Source: JAWXCE01 sp033764775 (GTDB lineage Bacteria; Pseudomonadota; Alphaproteobacteria; Rhizobiales; Rhodomicrobiaceae). Taken from it: 64,000 nucleotides of DNA. The position numbers and the translations under genes were made by a program. A model generated the notes under the pieces. It saw only the letters and a list, made by a program, of their open reading frames with translations. It searched no databases and was not told the origin of the DNA. The stretch is taken from assembly GCA_033764775.1 (NCBI GenBank), contig JANRIQ010000017.1, forward strand, positions 1-64,000, in the 5' to 3' direction. Shown here in pieces: positions 23,882 through 33,522 of this stretch (positions are counted from its first letter, which is position 1; each line of letters opens with the position of its first letter).

Positions 23882-25737
23882 AACTGCATCCAGCGGATGA
23901 CGCGGCGCCTGTCCGCGCCCTCGCCCTCCACCACGCCGTTCGCGCCGACGAGATAGAGCCGCGCGCGCAGTTCGCCGTCCTGCGGGGTGATAATCAGCGC
24001 TTGATCGAGTTCGCGGCTCACCGGCTCGACGGGGCTGTGCGCCGCAAGAGCTGCGGGCAAGTTAAACCGCGCCGAGCGCCCCCCCAACTCGATCTTGACC
24101 AATTCGCCGTCGCGCCGGACTTCAAGCGCAGGGATGGCGGCGGGGTAAGACAGGTTGGCGTTATAATCCGCCCCCAAGGTCACGTAGCGCGGTCCATACA
24201 CCCACTTGGCCCCCTCCGCCCTCACGGCGCCCATATTGCGGAAGTTGAAGCTGAAGGTTCGACCTGCATCTGGGCCGGTGACACGGTAAATCGGAAACGC
24301 GGGCACGCCGAGGCGTTTCGCCGCGTTGGCGTGCAGACTGGCGTACTTTGGCTCCGAGAAGGGGTTCTGCGGGTCGCCCTCGAACCACAGCCGCACCCGC
24401 TCCATTCCCGACCAGTTGTGAAGCTCGCGCAGGGCGGAGGACGCCCGATTTTGATCCGCCTCCGCCCAGGCGCCGTCAGACGCTTTCGCCGAGACGCGCC
24501 CGCCGTCGATAAGGCCGTTCTTGGCGAGCAGCGCCTCCAGTCTCGCGGACTGGCTGCTCACCGTCAGCCCCGTTGCGCCCCATGGGCCGACCGCGGCGGC
24601 GAGCAGCAGCGCGGCGAGCAGGCCGGGGATAAGCCGGATGTCCGCCCGCGACCGGCTGAGCGCGAACAGCGCGATGAGCGCGGCGAACCACACGGCGGCG
24701 AGCGCCGACATATAACGCGCGGGCGTGACGCCGTAGTTTGCGAAACGGATGTAAAGCGCGGCGATGAGCAGCCCCACGGGCGCGATGAGCAGATACGGCC
24801 ACACGCGCCAGAACGTGGCCATGAACCATCCGGCGTCGCGCGTCGGGTAGGCGAGCAGCGCCGTCGCCACCACGCACGCGGAATAGATCACGCCGATCTG
24901 CCCGAGCCGCGCCTCGTTGAAGCCGCCGGTCAGCAGCACCTTGCCGCTGTAGACAAGCAGGATCGCGGCGAACACAAACGTCAGCGGCACGAAGATGAAC
25001 TTCACCAGAAGAGCGACGGCGCGGGAGGTGAACTCCATGTCGCGGCCCGTCTTCGCCGGCTCGCTGAACTCGCGAGGGATGAGCGTCAGCCAGATGAGCG
25101 GGAACGCGAGGCACGCCGCAACGACGAACATGCGCTCGTCGTAAATTCGCGGCACCTCGACGACGAACAGCGTCTCGACCGCCTTGATCGCCCCCCAAAC
25201 GCCGACGTAAAGCACGATCGCGCCGAAGCCTGCGGCGAGAAACGCCACCCAGAGCTTATGGTTGAACTGCCAGACCGCTTCGCTGTCCGCCTGCCTGCGA
25301 AGGTAGGGCGCAAGTCCCAGCAAGAGCGCCAGCGCAGCGAGGCCCAGCCCGGCGTTGAACGAAAGCGCGCCAGCGAACGAAGCGAACTCGCTTTCCGCGT
25401 AAACCTTCCGTGCAAGCGGATCCATGCTGGCAAGCGCGGGCACGTCCCAGAGCCAAAAAAAGAACAATACGCCACTCGCCTGCAGGATGAACGCGGCGAG
25501 CCGCTCGCTGGACGCCTCGGCCCAAAGCTGCGCGGCGATGGCGAATGCGATCGACATGACGAGCGCGTTGTTGACCGGCCGCACCAGCGGATCGGGCTGC
25601 GCCGGCCATCCGACAAGCCAATAAAGGTTGAACGCGGTCAGACACGCCGCGAGCAGCACAGGGCCGGGAAAGCGCACCAGCGTTTCCGCCACGCCGTAGA
25701 GAAAGTTCGCCGAACCTGTCTTTTCCGCGTCGCTCAT
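23860..25737 (-). CDS. DUF4153 multi-pass membrane protein
   Basis: A 625-aa protein from ATG 25737 (an ATG at 25755 is also in frame). The first 400 residues hold about 10-12 hydrophobic segments; the last 220 residues are soluble, with YRVTGPDAGRTFSFNF and AGANGVVEGEG-like stretches. The layout matches DUF4153 membrane proteins, whose role is unknown. It is the last gene of the minus-strand run that starts with yajC, or a separate unit. Confidence 0.78.
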   Translation of the reverse strand: MSDAEKTGSANFLYGVAETLVRFPGPVLLAACLTAFNLYWLVGWPAQPDPLVRPVNNALVMSIAFAIAAQLWAEASSERLAAFILQASGVLFFFWLWDVPALASMDPLARKVYAESEFASFAGALSFNAGLGLAALALLLGLAPYLRRQADSEAVWQFNHKLWVAFLAAGFGAIVLYVGVWGAIKAVETLFVVEVPRIYDERMFVVAACLAFPLIWLTLIPREFSEPAKTGRDMEFTSRAVALLVKFIFVPLTFVFAAILLVYSGKVLLTGGFNEARLGQIGVIYSACVVATALLAYPTRDAGWFMATFWRVWPYLLIAPVGLLIAALYIRFANYGVTPARYMSALAAVWFAALIALFALSRSRADIRLIPGLLAALLLAAAVGPWGATGLTVSSQSARLEALLAKNGLIDGGRVSAKASDGAWAEADQNRASSALRELHNWSGMERVRLWFEGDPQNPFSEPKYASLHANAAKRLGVPAFPIYRVTGPDAGRTFSFNFRNMGAVRAEGAKWVYGPRYVTLGADYNANLSYPAAIPALEVRRDGELVKIELGGRSARFNLPAALAAHSPVEPVSRELDQALIITPQDGELRARLYLVGANGVVEGEGADRRRVIRWMQFYVLLDE

Positions 25738-25770
25738 GACACCCTTCCGCGCCATTCGTTGAGGCCGTCT

Positions 25771-26640
25771 TTATACCGCGCCTTTGTAGTGCGCGCGCGC
25801 AATGCGCCATAGCCGCGCGGCCGGGTTCAATTCAACAATGTCCAGGAGCGGCCGGCGCTCGGGCCGCGCCAACCGGTCGAGATAAGGCTCGATAAGGGCC
25901 AACGGCAGAAACACCGTAAGGCTGGCGGGGGAGATGCCGCGCAGGCTGGCGCGCGCGTCCTGCAGGTGCCGCCGCGCGTCGGCCCGAAGATAGGTGAGTG
26001 CGCGGTGCAGTTCGGGCCGCGCCTCGCCGCGCAGAAGCGCATACGGATCGACGCCGTGGGCCGCGAAATGATCTGCGGGCAGAAACAGGCGGCCGCGCGC
26101 CGCGTGATAGGGCAGCGCCCGCAACAGCCCTGTCAGCCCATAAGCGCGCGCCGCGGCCGCGCACGCTGGCTCGGCCCGCTCCGCCTCGACGCCGGCGATA
26201 CGGCAACCGAGCCGAAAGATCGCGCCCGCCGTGCGCTGCAGATAGGCGTCAAGCGTGGGCGCGTCGGGCGTCATTTCCCGGCCGAGGTCGAAAAGGCGCG
26301 CCTCCGCCATGTCGATGAGCGCAGCGTGCGGGATGTCGAAGGCTGCGCGCGTGCGCATCAAAGCGTCGGCGACAGGGTGGCCGGTCGGCCCGTCCTCGTT
26401 CAGAGGGTCGAGGGCGTCGCGCCACCACTGCAGGCGCACCTCGCCGAACATAGCCTCGTTTACCTGTTCGGGGATGCGGGACAGTTCAACATTGTAGGCG
26501 TAGAGCGCCAGCAGATGCGCGCGGATCGGCTCCGGCGCGAACAGGGCGGACCAGTATCGGTTGCGATCGAAGTTGCGCACCACCTCGGCGATAACCCGGT
26601 CGTCGGGCGCGTCCGTGGCCGCCGCTTGTGCGCGCGACAT
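25771..26640 (-). CDS. Squalene/phytoene synthase-like protein, NDUFAF6 type
   Basis: A 289-aa protein of the trans-isoprenyl diphosphate synthase head-to-head class: RYWSALFAPEPIRAHLLALY, VRLQWWRDALD, and YGLTGLLRALPYHAARGRLF. The Asp-rich substrate motifs of true squalene/phytoene synthases are weak here. This subgroup, next to secF in alphaproteobacteria, resembles mitochondrial NDUFAF6, a complex I assembly factor, and its neighbour resembles NDUFAF3. A role in complex I assembly is inferred; synthase activity is doubtful. Confidence 0.8.
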   Translation of the reverse strand: MSRAQAAATDAPDDRVIAEVVRNFDRNRYWSALFAPEPIRAHLLALYAYNVELSRIPEQVNEAMFGEVRLQWWRDALDPLNEDGPTGHPVADALMRTRAAFDIPHAALIDMAEARLFDLGREMTPDAPTLDAYLQRTAGAIFRLGCRIAGVEAERAEPACAAAARAYGLTGLLRALPYHAARGRLFLPADHFAAHGVDPYALLRGEARPELHRALTYLRADARRHLQDARASLRGISPASLTVFLPLALIEPYLDRLARPERRPLLDIVELNPAARLWRIARAHYKGAV

Positions 26641-26654
26641 ATCCGCCCCCGCTC

Positions 26655-27026
26655 TCAGGCCAGCGCGAGCGCGGCCGCAAAGCGCCGCTGTTCGGCCAGG
26701 AGCAGATTGTAGGTGCGGCAGGCGGCGCCCGTCGCCATGGGTTCCAGCGGCATGCCGGCCGCCTCGAACGCGGCGGCCACATCGGGCGCGGGGAAATGCT
26801 GGTTCGCGCCGGTCCCCAAAATGAGAAAGTCGACCTGCGCCTCGCGCTGCAGGAAAGCGATGAGCGCGGCGGCGTCATGCGATACGTCGGGCGCGCTCCA
26901 GCGATAGACGCCGCTCTCCACGATCACCACCGCCTCGTCGTAGCGAGCGCCCGCGATGGTGAAGCCCCGCGCATAGGAGGTGATCGGCCCGCGGTCGCCA
27001 AGACGGGGGAACACGTGATCCGTCAT
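26655..27026 (-). CDS. Mth938-domain protein, NDUFAF3-like
   Basis: A 123-aa protein with the Mth938 fold: GDRGPITSYARGFTIAGARY, the strand YDEAVVIVESGVYRW, and VDFLILGTGANQHFPAPD, ending in a TYNLLLAEQRR helix. In mitochondria the homologue NDUFAF3 works in early complex I assembly together with NDUFAF4 and NDUFAF6. Its 3' neighbour here is NDUFAF6-like, and it overlaps secF by 4 bases, so all are probably co-transcribed. Confidence 0.85.
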   Translation of the reverse strand: MTDHVFPRLGDRGPITSYARGFTIAGARYDEAVVIVESGVYRWSAPDVSHDAAALIAFLQREAQVDFLILGTGANQHFPAPDVAAAFEAAGMPLEPMATGAACRTYNLLLAEQRRFAAALALA

Positions 27027-28198
27027 CGCTTGCGGCGGGATTTGGCGGCGCCTGGGCGTTTGCTCGCCGGCGATTTGGCGGGATCGGCGGCGGGGCGACG
27101 CGCCGGCGCGCTTGGGGTTTTGCCGGGGAGCGGATTGGCGGGAGCCTGCGCCGCCTGCAAGCTGGCGGCCGAAACCGCCGCGACGACCGAGGGCGGGGTC
27201 GGCTCGGCATCCGCATCGTTTGCGGCGTCATCCGTCTCGGGGCGGGCGGCGGCCGACGGTTTGCGGCCAGGCGCGGTCGCCGCCGTCCCCCAGTCGCGCT
27301 TGACGCCGAGCAGATAGAGCAGCGGCGCCGCCACGAAGAGCGAGGTGTAGGCGCTGACCGCCGTGCCGACCAGCAGCGTGAGAATGAACCCGTGAATGAC
27401 CTGCCCGCCGAAGAAAAACAAGGCGACCAGAGTGATGAGCACCGATCCGAGCGTCATCACGGTGCGCGAAAGCGTCTCGTTGATGGAAAGGTCGATCAAC
27501 TGGTCAAGCGGCATTCGCTTGAATTTGCGCAAGTTTTCGCGAATGCGGTCGAACATGACGACCGTGTCGTTCACGGCGTAGCCGATGAGCGTGAGAATCG
27601 CGGCGACGACGGTGAGGTCAAAGTCGATCTGGAGCAGCGACAGCACGCACAACGTCGCCAGCACGTCATGCAAGAGGGCGACGATGGCCGCGACGGAGAA
27701 CTGCCACTCGAACCGCAGCCAGACGAACAGGAAGATGCCGACGGCGGCCACGGTGAGCGCGATGATGGAGCCGCGCACCAGTTCGTCCGAGACGGTGCCG
27801 CCGACCACGTCGGCGCGCAGCACCTCGAAGCCGGGCCCGAGCGCATCGCGGATTTTGGCCACGGCGGCCTGCTGGGCCGCATCGCCGCCCGGCTGCTCGG
27901 CCACCTTGATCGCCACGTCTGTGGCGGAGCCGAAGGTCTGGATCTGAGTTTCGCCGAGGCCAAGCGCGGCGACTTTCTGCCGGATGTCGGCGATGTCGAC
28001 CGCCGAGGACGCGCGCACCTCCATCAGCGTGCCGCCGCGGAAGTCGATGCCAAAATTGAGGCCCAGCGTGGAGAGAAGCACGATGGTGGCCACAATGAGC
28101 AGCAGCGTCTCGGCGACGGCGATCTTGTAGTGCGTAACGAACGAGAACCGCGTGCCCGGTTTCACGAACACGACGGGTTTGAAGGGTATCAGGCGCAT
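27023..28198 (-). CDS. secF: Protein translocase subunit SecF
   Basis: A 391-aa protein from ATG 28198 (the open frame upstream is antisense to secD's end). Six membrane segments; FGIDFRGGTLMEV is the periplasmic conserved region, and GYAVNDTVVMFDRIRENLRK plus INETLSRTVMTLGSVL are the RND-type hallmarks of SecF. It forms SecDF with SecD and uses proton motive force to pull proteins through SecYEG. The last 80 residues are a Pro/Ala/basic tail not needed for the fold. Confidence 0.95.
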   Translation of the reverse strand: MRLIPFKPVVFVKPGTRFSFVTHYKIAVAETLLLIVATIVLLSTLGLNFGIDFRGGTLMEVRASSAVDIADIRQKVAALGLGETQIQTFGSATDVAIKVAEQPGGDAAQQAAVAKIRDALGPGFEVLRADVVGGTVSDELVRGSIIALTVAAVGIFLFVWLRFEWQFSVAAIVALLHDVLATLCVLSLLQIDFDLTVVAAILTLIGYAVNDTVVMFDRIRENLRKFKRMPLDQLIDLSINETLSRTVMTLGSVLITLVALFFFGGQVIHGFILTLLVGTAVSAYTSLFVAAPLLYLLGVKRDWGTAATAPGRKPSAAARPETDDAANDADAEPTPPSVVAAVSAASLQAAQAPANPLPGKTPSAPARRPAADPAKSPASKRPGAAKSRRKR

Positions 28199-28226
28199 GG
28201 GCGCTCCTTGACCATATCCCCGCGCA

Positions 28227-29858
28227 TCAGATCGGCACCGTGGTCGGCCGGTTCCAACGCACCCACTGCGCGACGAGGTAGCGGGTGATCGTGGTGGCGG
28301 TGAAGAACGAAGCGAGGATGCCGACGCCAAGGGTCACGGCGAAACCACGCACCGGCCCTGAACCGAGCCAGAACATGATGAACGCCACGAGAAGGCCCGT
28401 GAGGTTGGTGTCCGTGATGGTGCCGATGGCCTTGGTGAAAGCGATGTCGATGGCGGTGATGGCGCTTTTGCCCGATCGCAGCTCCTCGCGGATGCGCTCG
28501 TTGATGAGCACGTTGGCGTCCACCGACATGCCCATGGTCAGCACGATGCCGGCGATGCCGGGGAGGGTCAACGTTGCGCCGAGCAGCGACATGGTGGCGG
28601 TGATGAGCGCGAGGTTGATCACGAGCGCCATGACCGAGAACAGTCCGAACAAGCCGTAACCGATGATCAGAAAGGCCGCGACGCCGGTGAAGCCGATGAT
28701 GGCGGCGACCTTGCCGGCCTCGATGGAGTCCGCGCCGAGGCTGGGGCCGACCGTGCGCTCCTCCACGATCTGCAAACTGGCCGGCAGCGCGCCTGAGCGC
28801 AACTGGATCGACAGCTCGTTGACGCCCTCCACCGTGAAGCCGCGCCCCGAGATTTGCCCGCTGCCGCCGAGGATCGGCTCTTCGATGGTGGGGGCGGAGA
28901 TCACCTTGCCGTCCAGCACGATGGCGAAGGGTTTGCCCACATTGCGCGCCGTAACCTGCGCGAAGCGCTGCGCGCCTTGCGCGTCGAAGCGGAACGAAAC
29001 GATTGGCCCGCCGGTGCGCTGGTCGAATCCGGGCTGCGCGTCCACCAGGTTTTCGCCGCCGACGATCACTTCTGTGCGCAGCACCTCGCGCCGGTTAGGG
29101 TCTTCGGCGGACGGGTAGAACGCGGTGCCCTCGGGCAGACCGCGGCGCTCGGCTTCCTCGGCGCTGATCGGGTCGACAAGCTGGAAGGTAAGCCGCGCCG
29201 TTTTGGAGATCAGCTCCTTCAGCGTTTGCGGATCGTTGAAGCCAGGCACCTGCACCAGGATGCGGTCGCGTCCCTGGCGCTGGATCACCGGCTCGGTGGT
29301 GCCCAGAGCGTCCACCCGGCGACGGATGGTTTCGATCGAGGCGTCAAGCGCGCCGGTCGTGCGCTCAGTAAGCGCCTGTTGCGTGGGCCGCAGCTCGATC
29401 ACGCCGCCGCCCGGCGTGATGATTTCGATGTCGTTGCCGCTCGTCCCGCCGAACAGCGAGTTGGAGAGCGGCTGGGGAATGCGCTTCAGCCGCGTCATGG
29501 CTTTGTCCATGTCCGCCGGGTTGCGCAGCGTCACGCGAACCGCGTCGCTGGCCACGCCCAGTCCGGTGTAGGGGATGCGCTCCACCGGCCGGGCGCCGGA
29601 AGGGTCGCCGCGCAATTCGCGGCGCACATCGCTCTCGATGGTGTTGAGCCAGTTGGCCAGCAACTCCTGCGTGTTCATCTGCAACAGCAGATGGCTGCCG
29701 CCCTGGAGGTCGAGCCCCAGCGGCATGCGTTTCTGCGGCGCCCAGCTCGGAAACTGTTCGACCACCGACTTCGGCAGGAAGTTCGGCATCGTGAACAGCA
29801 GCGACAGGAACGAGACGAGAATGATTGTCGCGATTTTCCAGGGGGCGAAATACAGCAT
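28227..29858 (-). CDS. secD: Protein translocase subunit SecD
   Basis: A 543-aa inner-membrane protein. LGLDLQGGSHLLLQM (D1 motif) follows the first membrane segment; the periplasmic P1 domain holds RVDALGTTEPVIQRQG and RILVQVPGFNDP. VVLD-type and GRGFTVEGVNELSIQLRSGA motifs precede the five C-terminal segments with GMSVDANVLINERIREELR. Works with SecF and YajC in the Sec translocon. It is 28 bases upstream of secF and 49 bases downstream of yajC, as an operon. Confidence 0.96.
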   Translation of the reverse strand: MLYFAPWKIATIILVSFLSLLFTMPNFLPKSVVEQFPSWAPQKRMPLGLDLQGGSHLLLQMNTQELLANWLNTIESDVRRELRGDPSGARPVERIPYTGLGVASDAVRVTLRNPADMDKAMTRLKRIPQPLSNSLFGGTSGNDIEIITPGGGVIELRPTQQALTERTTGALDASIETIRRRVDALGTTEPVIQRQGRDRILVQVPGFNDPQTLKELISKTARLTFQLVDPISAEEAERRGLPEGTAFYPSAEDPNRREVLRTEVIVGGENLVDAQPGFDQRTGGPIVSFRFDAQGAQRFAQVTARNVGKPFAIVLDGKVISAPTIEEPILGGSGQISGRGFTVEGVNELSIQLRSGALPASLQIVEERTVGPSLGADSIEAGKVAAIIGFTGVAAFLIIGYGLFGLFSVMALVINLALITATMSLLGATLTLPGIAGIVLTMGMSVDANVLINERIREELRSGKSAITAIDIAFTKAIGTITDTNLTGLLVAFIMFWLGSGPVRGFAVTLGVGILASFFTATTITRYLVAQWVRWNRPTTVPI

Positions 29859-29907
29859 GTTCTATCGCTCATTCATCGGGGCGGGGCGACGGGCGCGGAT
29901 GCGTCGG

Positions 29908-30540
29908 TCACGCGTCGCCGTCGGCGCTCTCCGGATCGGTCTTGGCTGGTTTGGCCTGCGCGTCGTTCGCTGGCTGCGCCTGCGCGGCCGGCCGCGGCGC
30001 GGGACGCTTGGACGGCGGCGGCTGCTTGCCGCGACGCGCAGGAGCCGACCGGTTCGGCGAAGGGAGCGCGCGCGACGAACTTGAAGAGACGCTCTGGGCG
30101 TTGTCCTTCTCCTTTTTCGGCGCATCCTCATAATTGGCGTCGACGATGCGGTCTTCGTCGTGATCGGCGTCGTCCTCAGCCTCGTCTTCCTCATCCTCGT
30201 CGCGGCGCGAGGTCTCGCGCACCGGTTCGGTCTTGCTCCGCACCTCCGAGATCGTGCCCTTGACCACGCGCACCCTCACCCCCTCGGCAAGCTCAACCAC
30301 CAGCTCCGTGTCGCTGACGACCTTGGCCACTTTGCCGATCAGGCCGCCGGCCGTGACAACCGTGTCGCCGCGCCGCAGCGCCGCCACCATGGCCCGGTGC
30401 TCCTTGAGCCGGTTCTGCTGCGGGCGAATGATAAGGAAATACATGATCGCGATGATGATCAGAAACGGCACAAACTGGACGAGCGCGCTGCCGCCGGAAG
30501 CCGGGTCGCCTGCCTGCGCGAGGGCGGGTGTGATCCACAT
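29908..30540 (-). CDS. yajC: Preprotein translocase subunit YajC with long acidic/proline-rich tail
   Basis: A 210-aa protein from ATG 30540. The YajC core is complete: one membrane segment (VQFVPFLIIIAIMYFLIIRP), QQNRLKEHRAMV, and RGDTVVTAGGLIGKV with the SH3-like beta region. Usual YajC proteins have about 100-120 residues; here some 100 extra residues follow, first acidic (DEDEEDEAEDDADHDED), then Ser/Pro/Lys-rich. The tail is cytoplasmic by topology. Role: SecDF-YajC accessory complex. Confidence 0.92.
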   Translation of the reverse strand: MWITPALAQAGDPASGGSALVQFVPFLIIIAIMYFLIIRPQQNRLKEHRAMVAALRRGDTVVTAGGLIGKVAKVVSDTELVVELAEGVRVRVVKGTISEVRSKTEPVRETSRRDEDEEDEAEDDADHDEDRIVDANYEDAPKKEKDNAQSVSSSSSRALPSPNRSAPARRGKQPPPSKRPAPRPAAQAQPANDAQAKPAKTDPESADGDA

Positions 30541-30749
30541 GGGAATGATCCTTGGTTGCGGCGCTTTCTTGCGCTCGCGCGTTTCATGCATCGCTTGGAA
30601 TTGCGCCGGACTATACCCCGCCCGCCGTTCGATGCAACGGTGTTTATGGCGTAAATGGTTAGCGGCGCAGGCTCGCGCAACGTCGGGGCAAGGCCGTCCT
30701 GGCCGCTTTCCACGGCCCCGCGCTTTTGATATGTGGGTCGAAAGCATTT

Positions 30750-31694
30750 ATGAGGCGCGCTTTGGACCCCCGCATTCTCGCCACCCTCACCCGCATCGCC
30801 GACAGCCTCGAGCGCCTCAGACCGCAAGGCCCGCCAGACGACGCAGAGATGCGCGCGCGCTTCGCCGACGCCGACGCGTTCGTTTGGAGCCCCAACCATG
30901 GCCGGTTCCAGCCCGTGCCGCATGTGAACCGCGTTCCGCTCGATCTGCTGCAGGGCGTCGAGAACCAACGCGATACGCTTTTCGCCAACACGTGGCAGTT
31001 TGCGCAAGGACTGCCCGCCAACAACGCCCTCCTGTGGGGCGCGCGCGGCATGGGCAAATCGTCGCTGGTGAAGGCCGTGCACGCCGCTGTGAACGAGAAA
31101 ATCGGGGCTGGCAAAACCTCCGCGTCAGACGTCGCGCAAACCGCGCCGCCGCCGCCCGCGCATCCCTCGCGGCTGAAGCTCATCGAAATCCACCGCGAAG
31201 ACATCGCGACCCTGCCCGACTGCCTCCACTGCCTGCTGGCGGCGCGGCCGCGGCGCTTTATCGTGTTCTGCGACGACCTCTCCTTCGATGAGGGGGACAG
31301 CAGCTACAAATCGCTCAAAGCCGTTCTGGAGGGCGGCGTTGAAGGGCGGCCGGAGAACGTGCTGTTCTACGCCACCTCGAACCGCCGGCACCTGCTCCCG
31401 CGCGATATGGCGGAGAACGAGCGCGCGACCGCCTTGAACCCTGGCGAGACGGTGGAGGAGAAAGTGTCGCTCTCAGACCGTTTCGGGCTGTGGATCGGCT
31501 TCCACAACTGCTCGCAGGGCGACTACCTGGCGATGATCCGCGCCTACGCTCGCCATTTCGGCCTGAGGACGCCGGCCGATCAGCTGGACGGCGAGGCGCT
31601 CGCCTGGGCGATGGGGCGCGGCGCGCGGTCGGGGCGGGTGGCGTGGCAATTCATCCAGGACATGCGCGGCCGCGAGGGCGCTCGGCTCGGGTGA
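30750..31694 (+). CDS. DUF815 AAA+ ATPase
   Basis: A 314-aa protein from ATG 30750. It has ALLWGARGMGKSSLVKAV (Walker A), LKLIEIHREDIATLP, RFIVFCDDLSFDEGDSSYKS (Walker B with the DUF815 extension), KAVLEGGVEGRPENVLFYAT, SNRRHLLPRDM and SLSDRFGLWIGFHNC. Full length for the family, whose role is unknown. It is the only plus-strand gene in this block and is divergent from yajC. Confidence 0.93.
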   Translation: MRRALDPRILATLTRIADSLERLRPQGPPDDAEMRARFADADAFVWSPNHGRFQPVPHVNRVPLDLLQGVENQRDTLFANTWQFAQGLPANNALLWGARGMGKSSLVKAVHAAVNEKIGAGKTSASDVAQTAPPPPAHPSRLKLIEIHREDIATLPDCLHCLLAARPRRFIVFCDDLSFDEGDSSYKSLKAVLEGGVEGRPENVLFYATSNRRHLLPRDMAENERATALNPGETVEEKVSLSDRFGLWIGFHNCSQGDYLAMIRAYARHFGLRTPADQLDGEALAWAMGRGARSGRVAWQFIQDMRGREGARLG

Positions 31695-31783
31695 TCGCTC
31701 GCCGAGGCGCGTTAACCCCTTTTGACGCATCCCTCGCCACCCTCCTCCGCTTTGCCTTGACCCGCGCGCCGCCTGGGTGAGGA

Positions 31784-33442
31784 TCACGGCTCCTTGCCGG
31801 CGGTGAAGAACTCTTCCGGATTGACCGGCTTCGAGTTCTTGCGCAGCTCGAAGTGAAGCTGCGGCTTGGACACATTGCCTGTAGCGCCGGCTTTAGCGAC
31901 GACCTGACCGCGCTTGACGATGTCGCAACGCTTCACGAGCGCCTCGTCGTTGTGGGCGTACGCGGTGACGAAGTCGCCCGCATGCCGGATGAGGATGAGG
32001 TTGCCGAAACCCGTGATCTCGGTGCCCACATAGGCCACGACGCCGTTCTCCGCCGCTTTCACCGGCGTGCCTTTCGGCACCGAGTAGTTCACCCCATCGT
32101 TTATCGTGCCGTCGTCCTTTTTGCCGAATTTGGCGATCACAAGCCCTTCGACCGGCTGGCGGAACGTGTCGGCGCTGCGCGGCGGCGGGCTAGCCAGCAG
32201 ATCTTCGCAATCGCCAACCGCCGGTTTGTCGAGAGCCGGGGGCGCAGCGGGCTTCTCCGGTTCGCGCACTGCGACCTTATCCTCAGGCTTGGCGGGCGGC
32301 GACGCGGGCTTCTCCGCGACGGGCGGCTTGCGGCCGGCCGGGTCGGCGTCGCGTGGGCGCGCGTCGCGCGGGGCGAAATCACGCGGCGGCGTGGCGCTCC
32401 GGGGTGCGGCGTCGCTGGGCCGGTCGCGGTCGAGGGCCGCTTCCCGACGGTAAGGCGGATAAGGCCTCGGCGGTTCGCCCGCAAAGCGCGGCGGCGCCCC
32501 GTCTGCGCGCAAGGCGCCGGTGCGGTCGCGGCCTCCCCGCTCGTCGGACGGGATCATGATGACCTGCCCGGGGCGAAGGGAATCGCCCGGGCCGATCTTG
32601 TTGTGATGCGCGATCGGGGCCGGACCCATGCCAAACCGCTGGCCGATGGAGAACAGGCTGTCGCCGGCCTTCACGGTGTAGCAATTGGCGCAGGTTTCCT
32701 CGCCTGGGCGTGAGCCGGTGCGCGACGAGCTGTAGGCCGCGCCCGCATCGTAGCTTTCCGCGTCGCCGTCGGACCGGCGCGCTCCGTACGGGGCCGGTTC
32801 GGACGGATAGGCGCCGCCATCGCCAGGCGAGGGGATGACGACCGTTTGGCCGGCCCGCAAGGAGCGGCCGCTCACCCCATTCGCCTCCTCAAGTTCGCGG
32901 ACCGACACGCCGTAGCGCAGGGCCAGGCCGTAAAGCGTGTCGCCGGGCGCCACCACGACGCTGCGCCCGCCTTCGACCGGGGCCGGATACGCCTCGCGCG
33001 GAGGAGGCGCGCCGTAACCGCTCTCATGCCCGGCGCCGTAGCCGTTGTAGCCGCCGCCGTCGCGCGGGAATCGTCCGTTCAGATAGCCGTAGCCGTCTGC
33101 GACCTTAACCTCGGGCGGACGCTTATGATCGGACGGGCGCCCCTCGTCGGATCGCGCGTAGGCGACGCCGCCGGCGTTATAAGACCCGATCGGCGGCAAC
33201 TCCGACCGCGAAACCACTGGCGAGTAACCGCCGCCATATGACTCAGGATAACCGCCATTGTATCCCTCGCGGTCGACCGAGCCTGTCGAGGCGTATGCGT
33301 AACCGCCGTCAAAGCCGTAGCCGTCGAACCGGGAGGACGCGCAACCGCCGAGACCGGCGAGCGCAAGCACGGATAAAACGCAAGCCGCGCCTCTGACGCC
33401 GCTCGCCGGAACTCGTAACGCAACTGAACGCATTTCCCGCAC
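31784..33442 (-). CDS. nlpD: NlpD-type lipoprotein: two LysM domains and degenerate LytM (M23)
   Basis: A 552-aa protein with a lipoprotein signal (VLALAGLGGC). A Gly/Tyr-rich stretch (about 38-150) is followed by two LysM domains (VVVAPGDTLYGLALRYGVSV and CYTVKAGDSLFSIGQRFGMG), a charged Pro-rich linker and a C-terminal LytM domain (about 425-545). The zinc site is degenerate: INDGVNYSVP lacks the first His and Asp, and AYAHND has lost the second His of HxH. It therefore fits the NlpD class, which activates amidases rather than cutting the wall. It lies 80 bases downstream of pcm. Confidence 0.9.
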   Translation of the reverse strand: MREMRSVALRVPASGVRGAACVLSVLALAGLGGCASSRFDGYGFDGGYAYASTGSVDREGYNGGYPESYGGGYSPVVSRSELPPIGSYNAGGVAYARSDEGRPSDHKRPPEVKVADGYGYLNGRFPRDGGGYNGYGAGHESGYGAPPPREAYPAPVEGGRSVVVAPGDTLYGLALRYGVSVRELEEANGVSGRSLRAGQTVVIPSPGDGGAYPSEPAPYGARRSDGDAESYDAGAAYSSSRTGSRPGEETCANCYTVKAGDSLFSIGQRFGMGPAPIAHHNKIGPGDSLRPGQVIMIPSDERGGRDRTGALRADGAPPRFAGEPPRPYPPYRREAALDRDRPSDAAPRSATPPRDFAPRDARPRDADPAGRKPPVAEKPASPPAKPEDKVAVREPEKPAAPPALDKPAVGDCEDLLASPPPRSADTFRQPVEGLVIAKFGKKDDGTINDGVNYSVPKGTPVKAAENGVVAYVGTEITGFGNLILIRHAGDFVTAYAHNDEALVKRCDIVKRGQVVAKAGATGNVSKPQLHFELRKNSKPVNPEEFFTAGKEP

Positions 33443-33522
33443 CCCCTACTGAACACTCGGTTCAGTTATGCCGCGATAACCTTTCGGTCCGGTTAACCGG
33501 AAAGCGAAAACGCGACGGGGTT

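Noticed and set aside
23032..25812. A 926-codon open frame on the plus strand
   Set aside because: It runs through trmFO in another frame and antisense to the DUF4153 gene. The composition (Arg/Gly/His-rich) is typical of shadows in GC-rich DNA, and both real genes have clear family motifs.
31784..32150. NlpD LytM domain lacking zinc ligands as a damaged peptidase
   Set aside because: Degenerate LytM sites are normal for NlpD-type amidase activators, and the gene is at the standard pcm-nlpD position.
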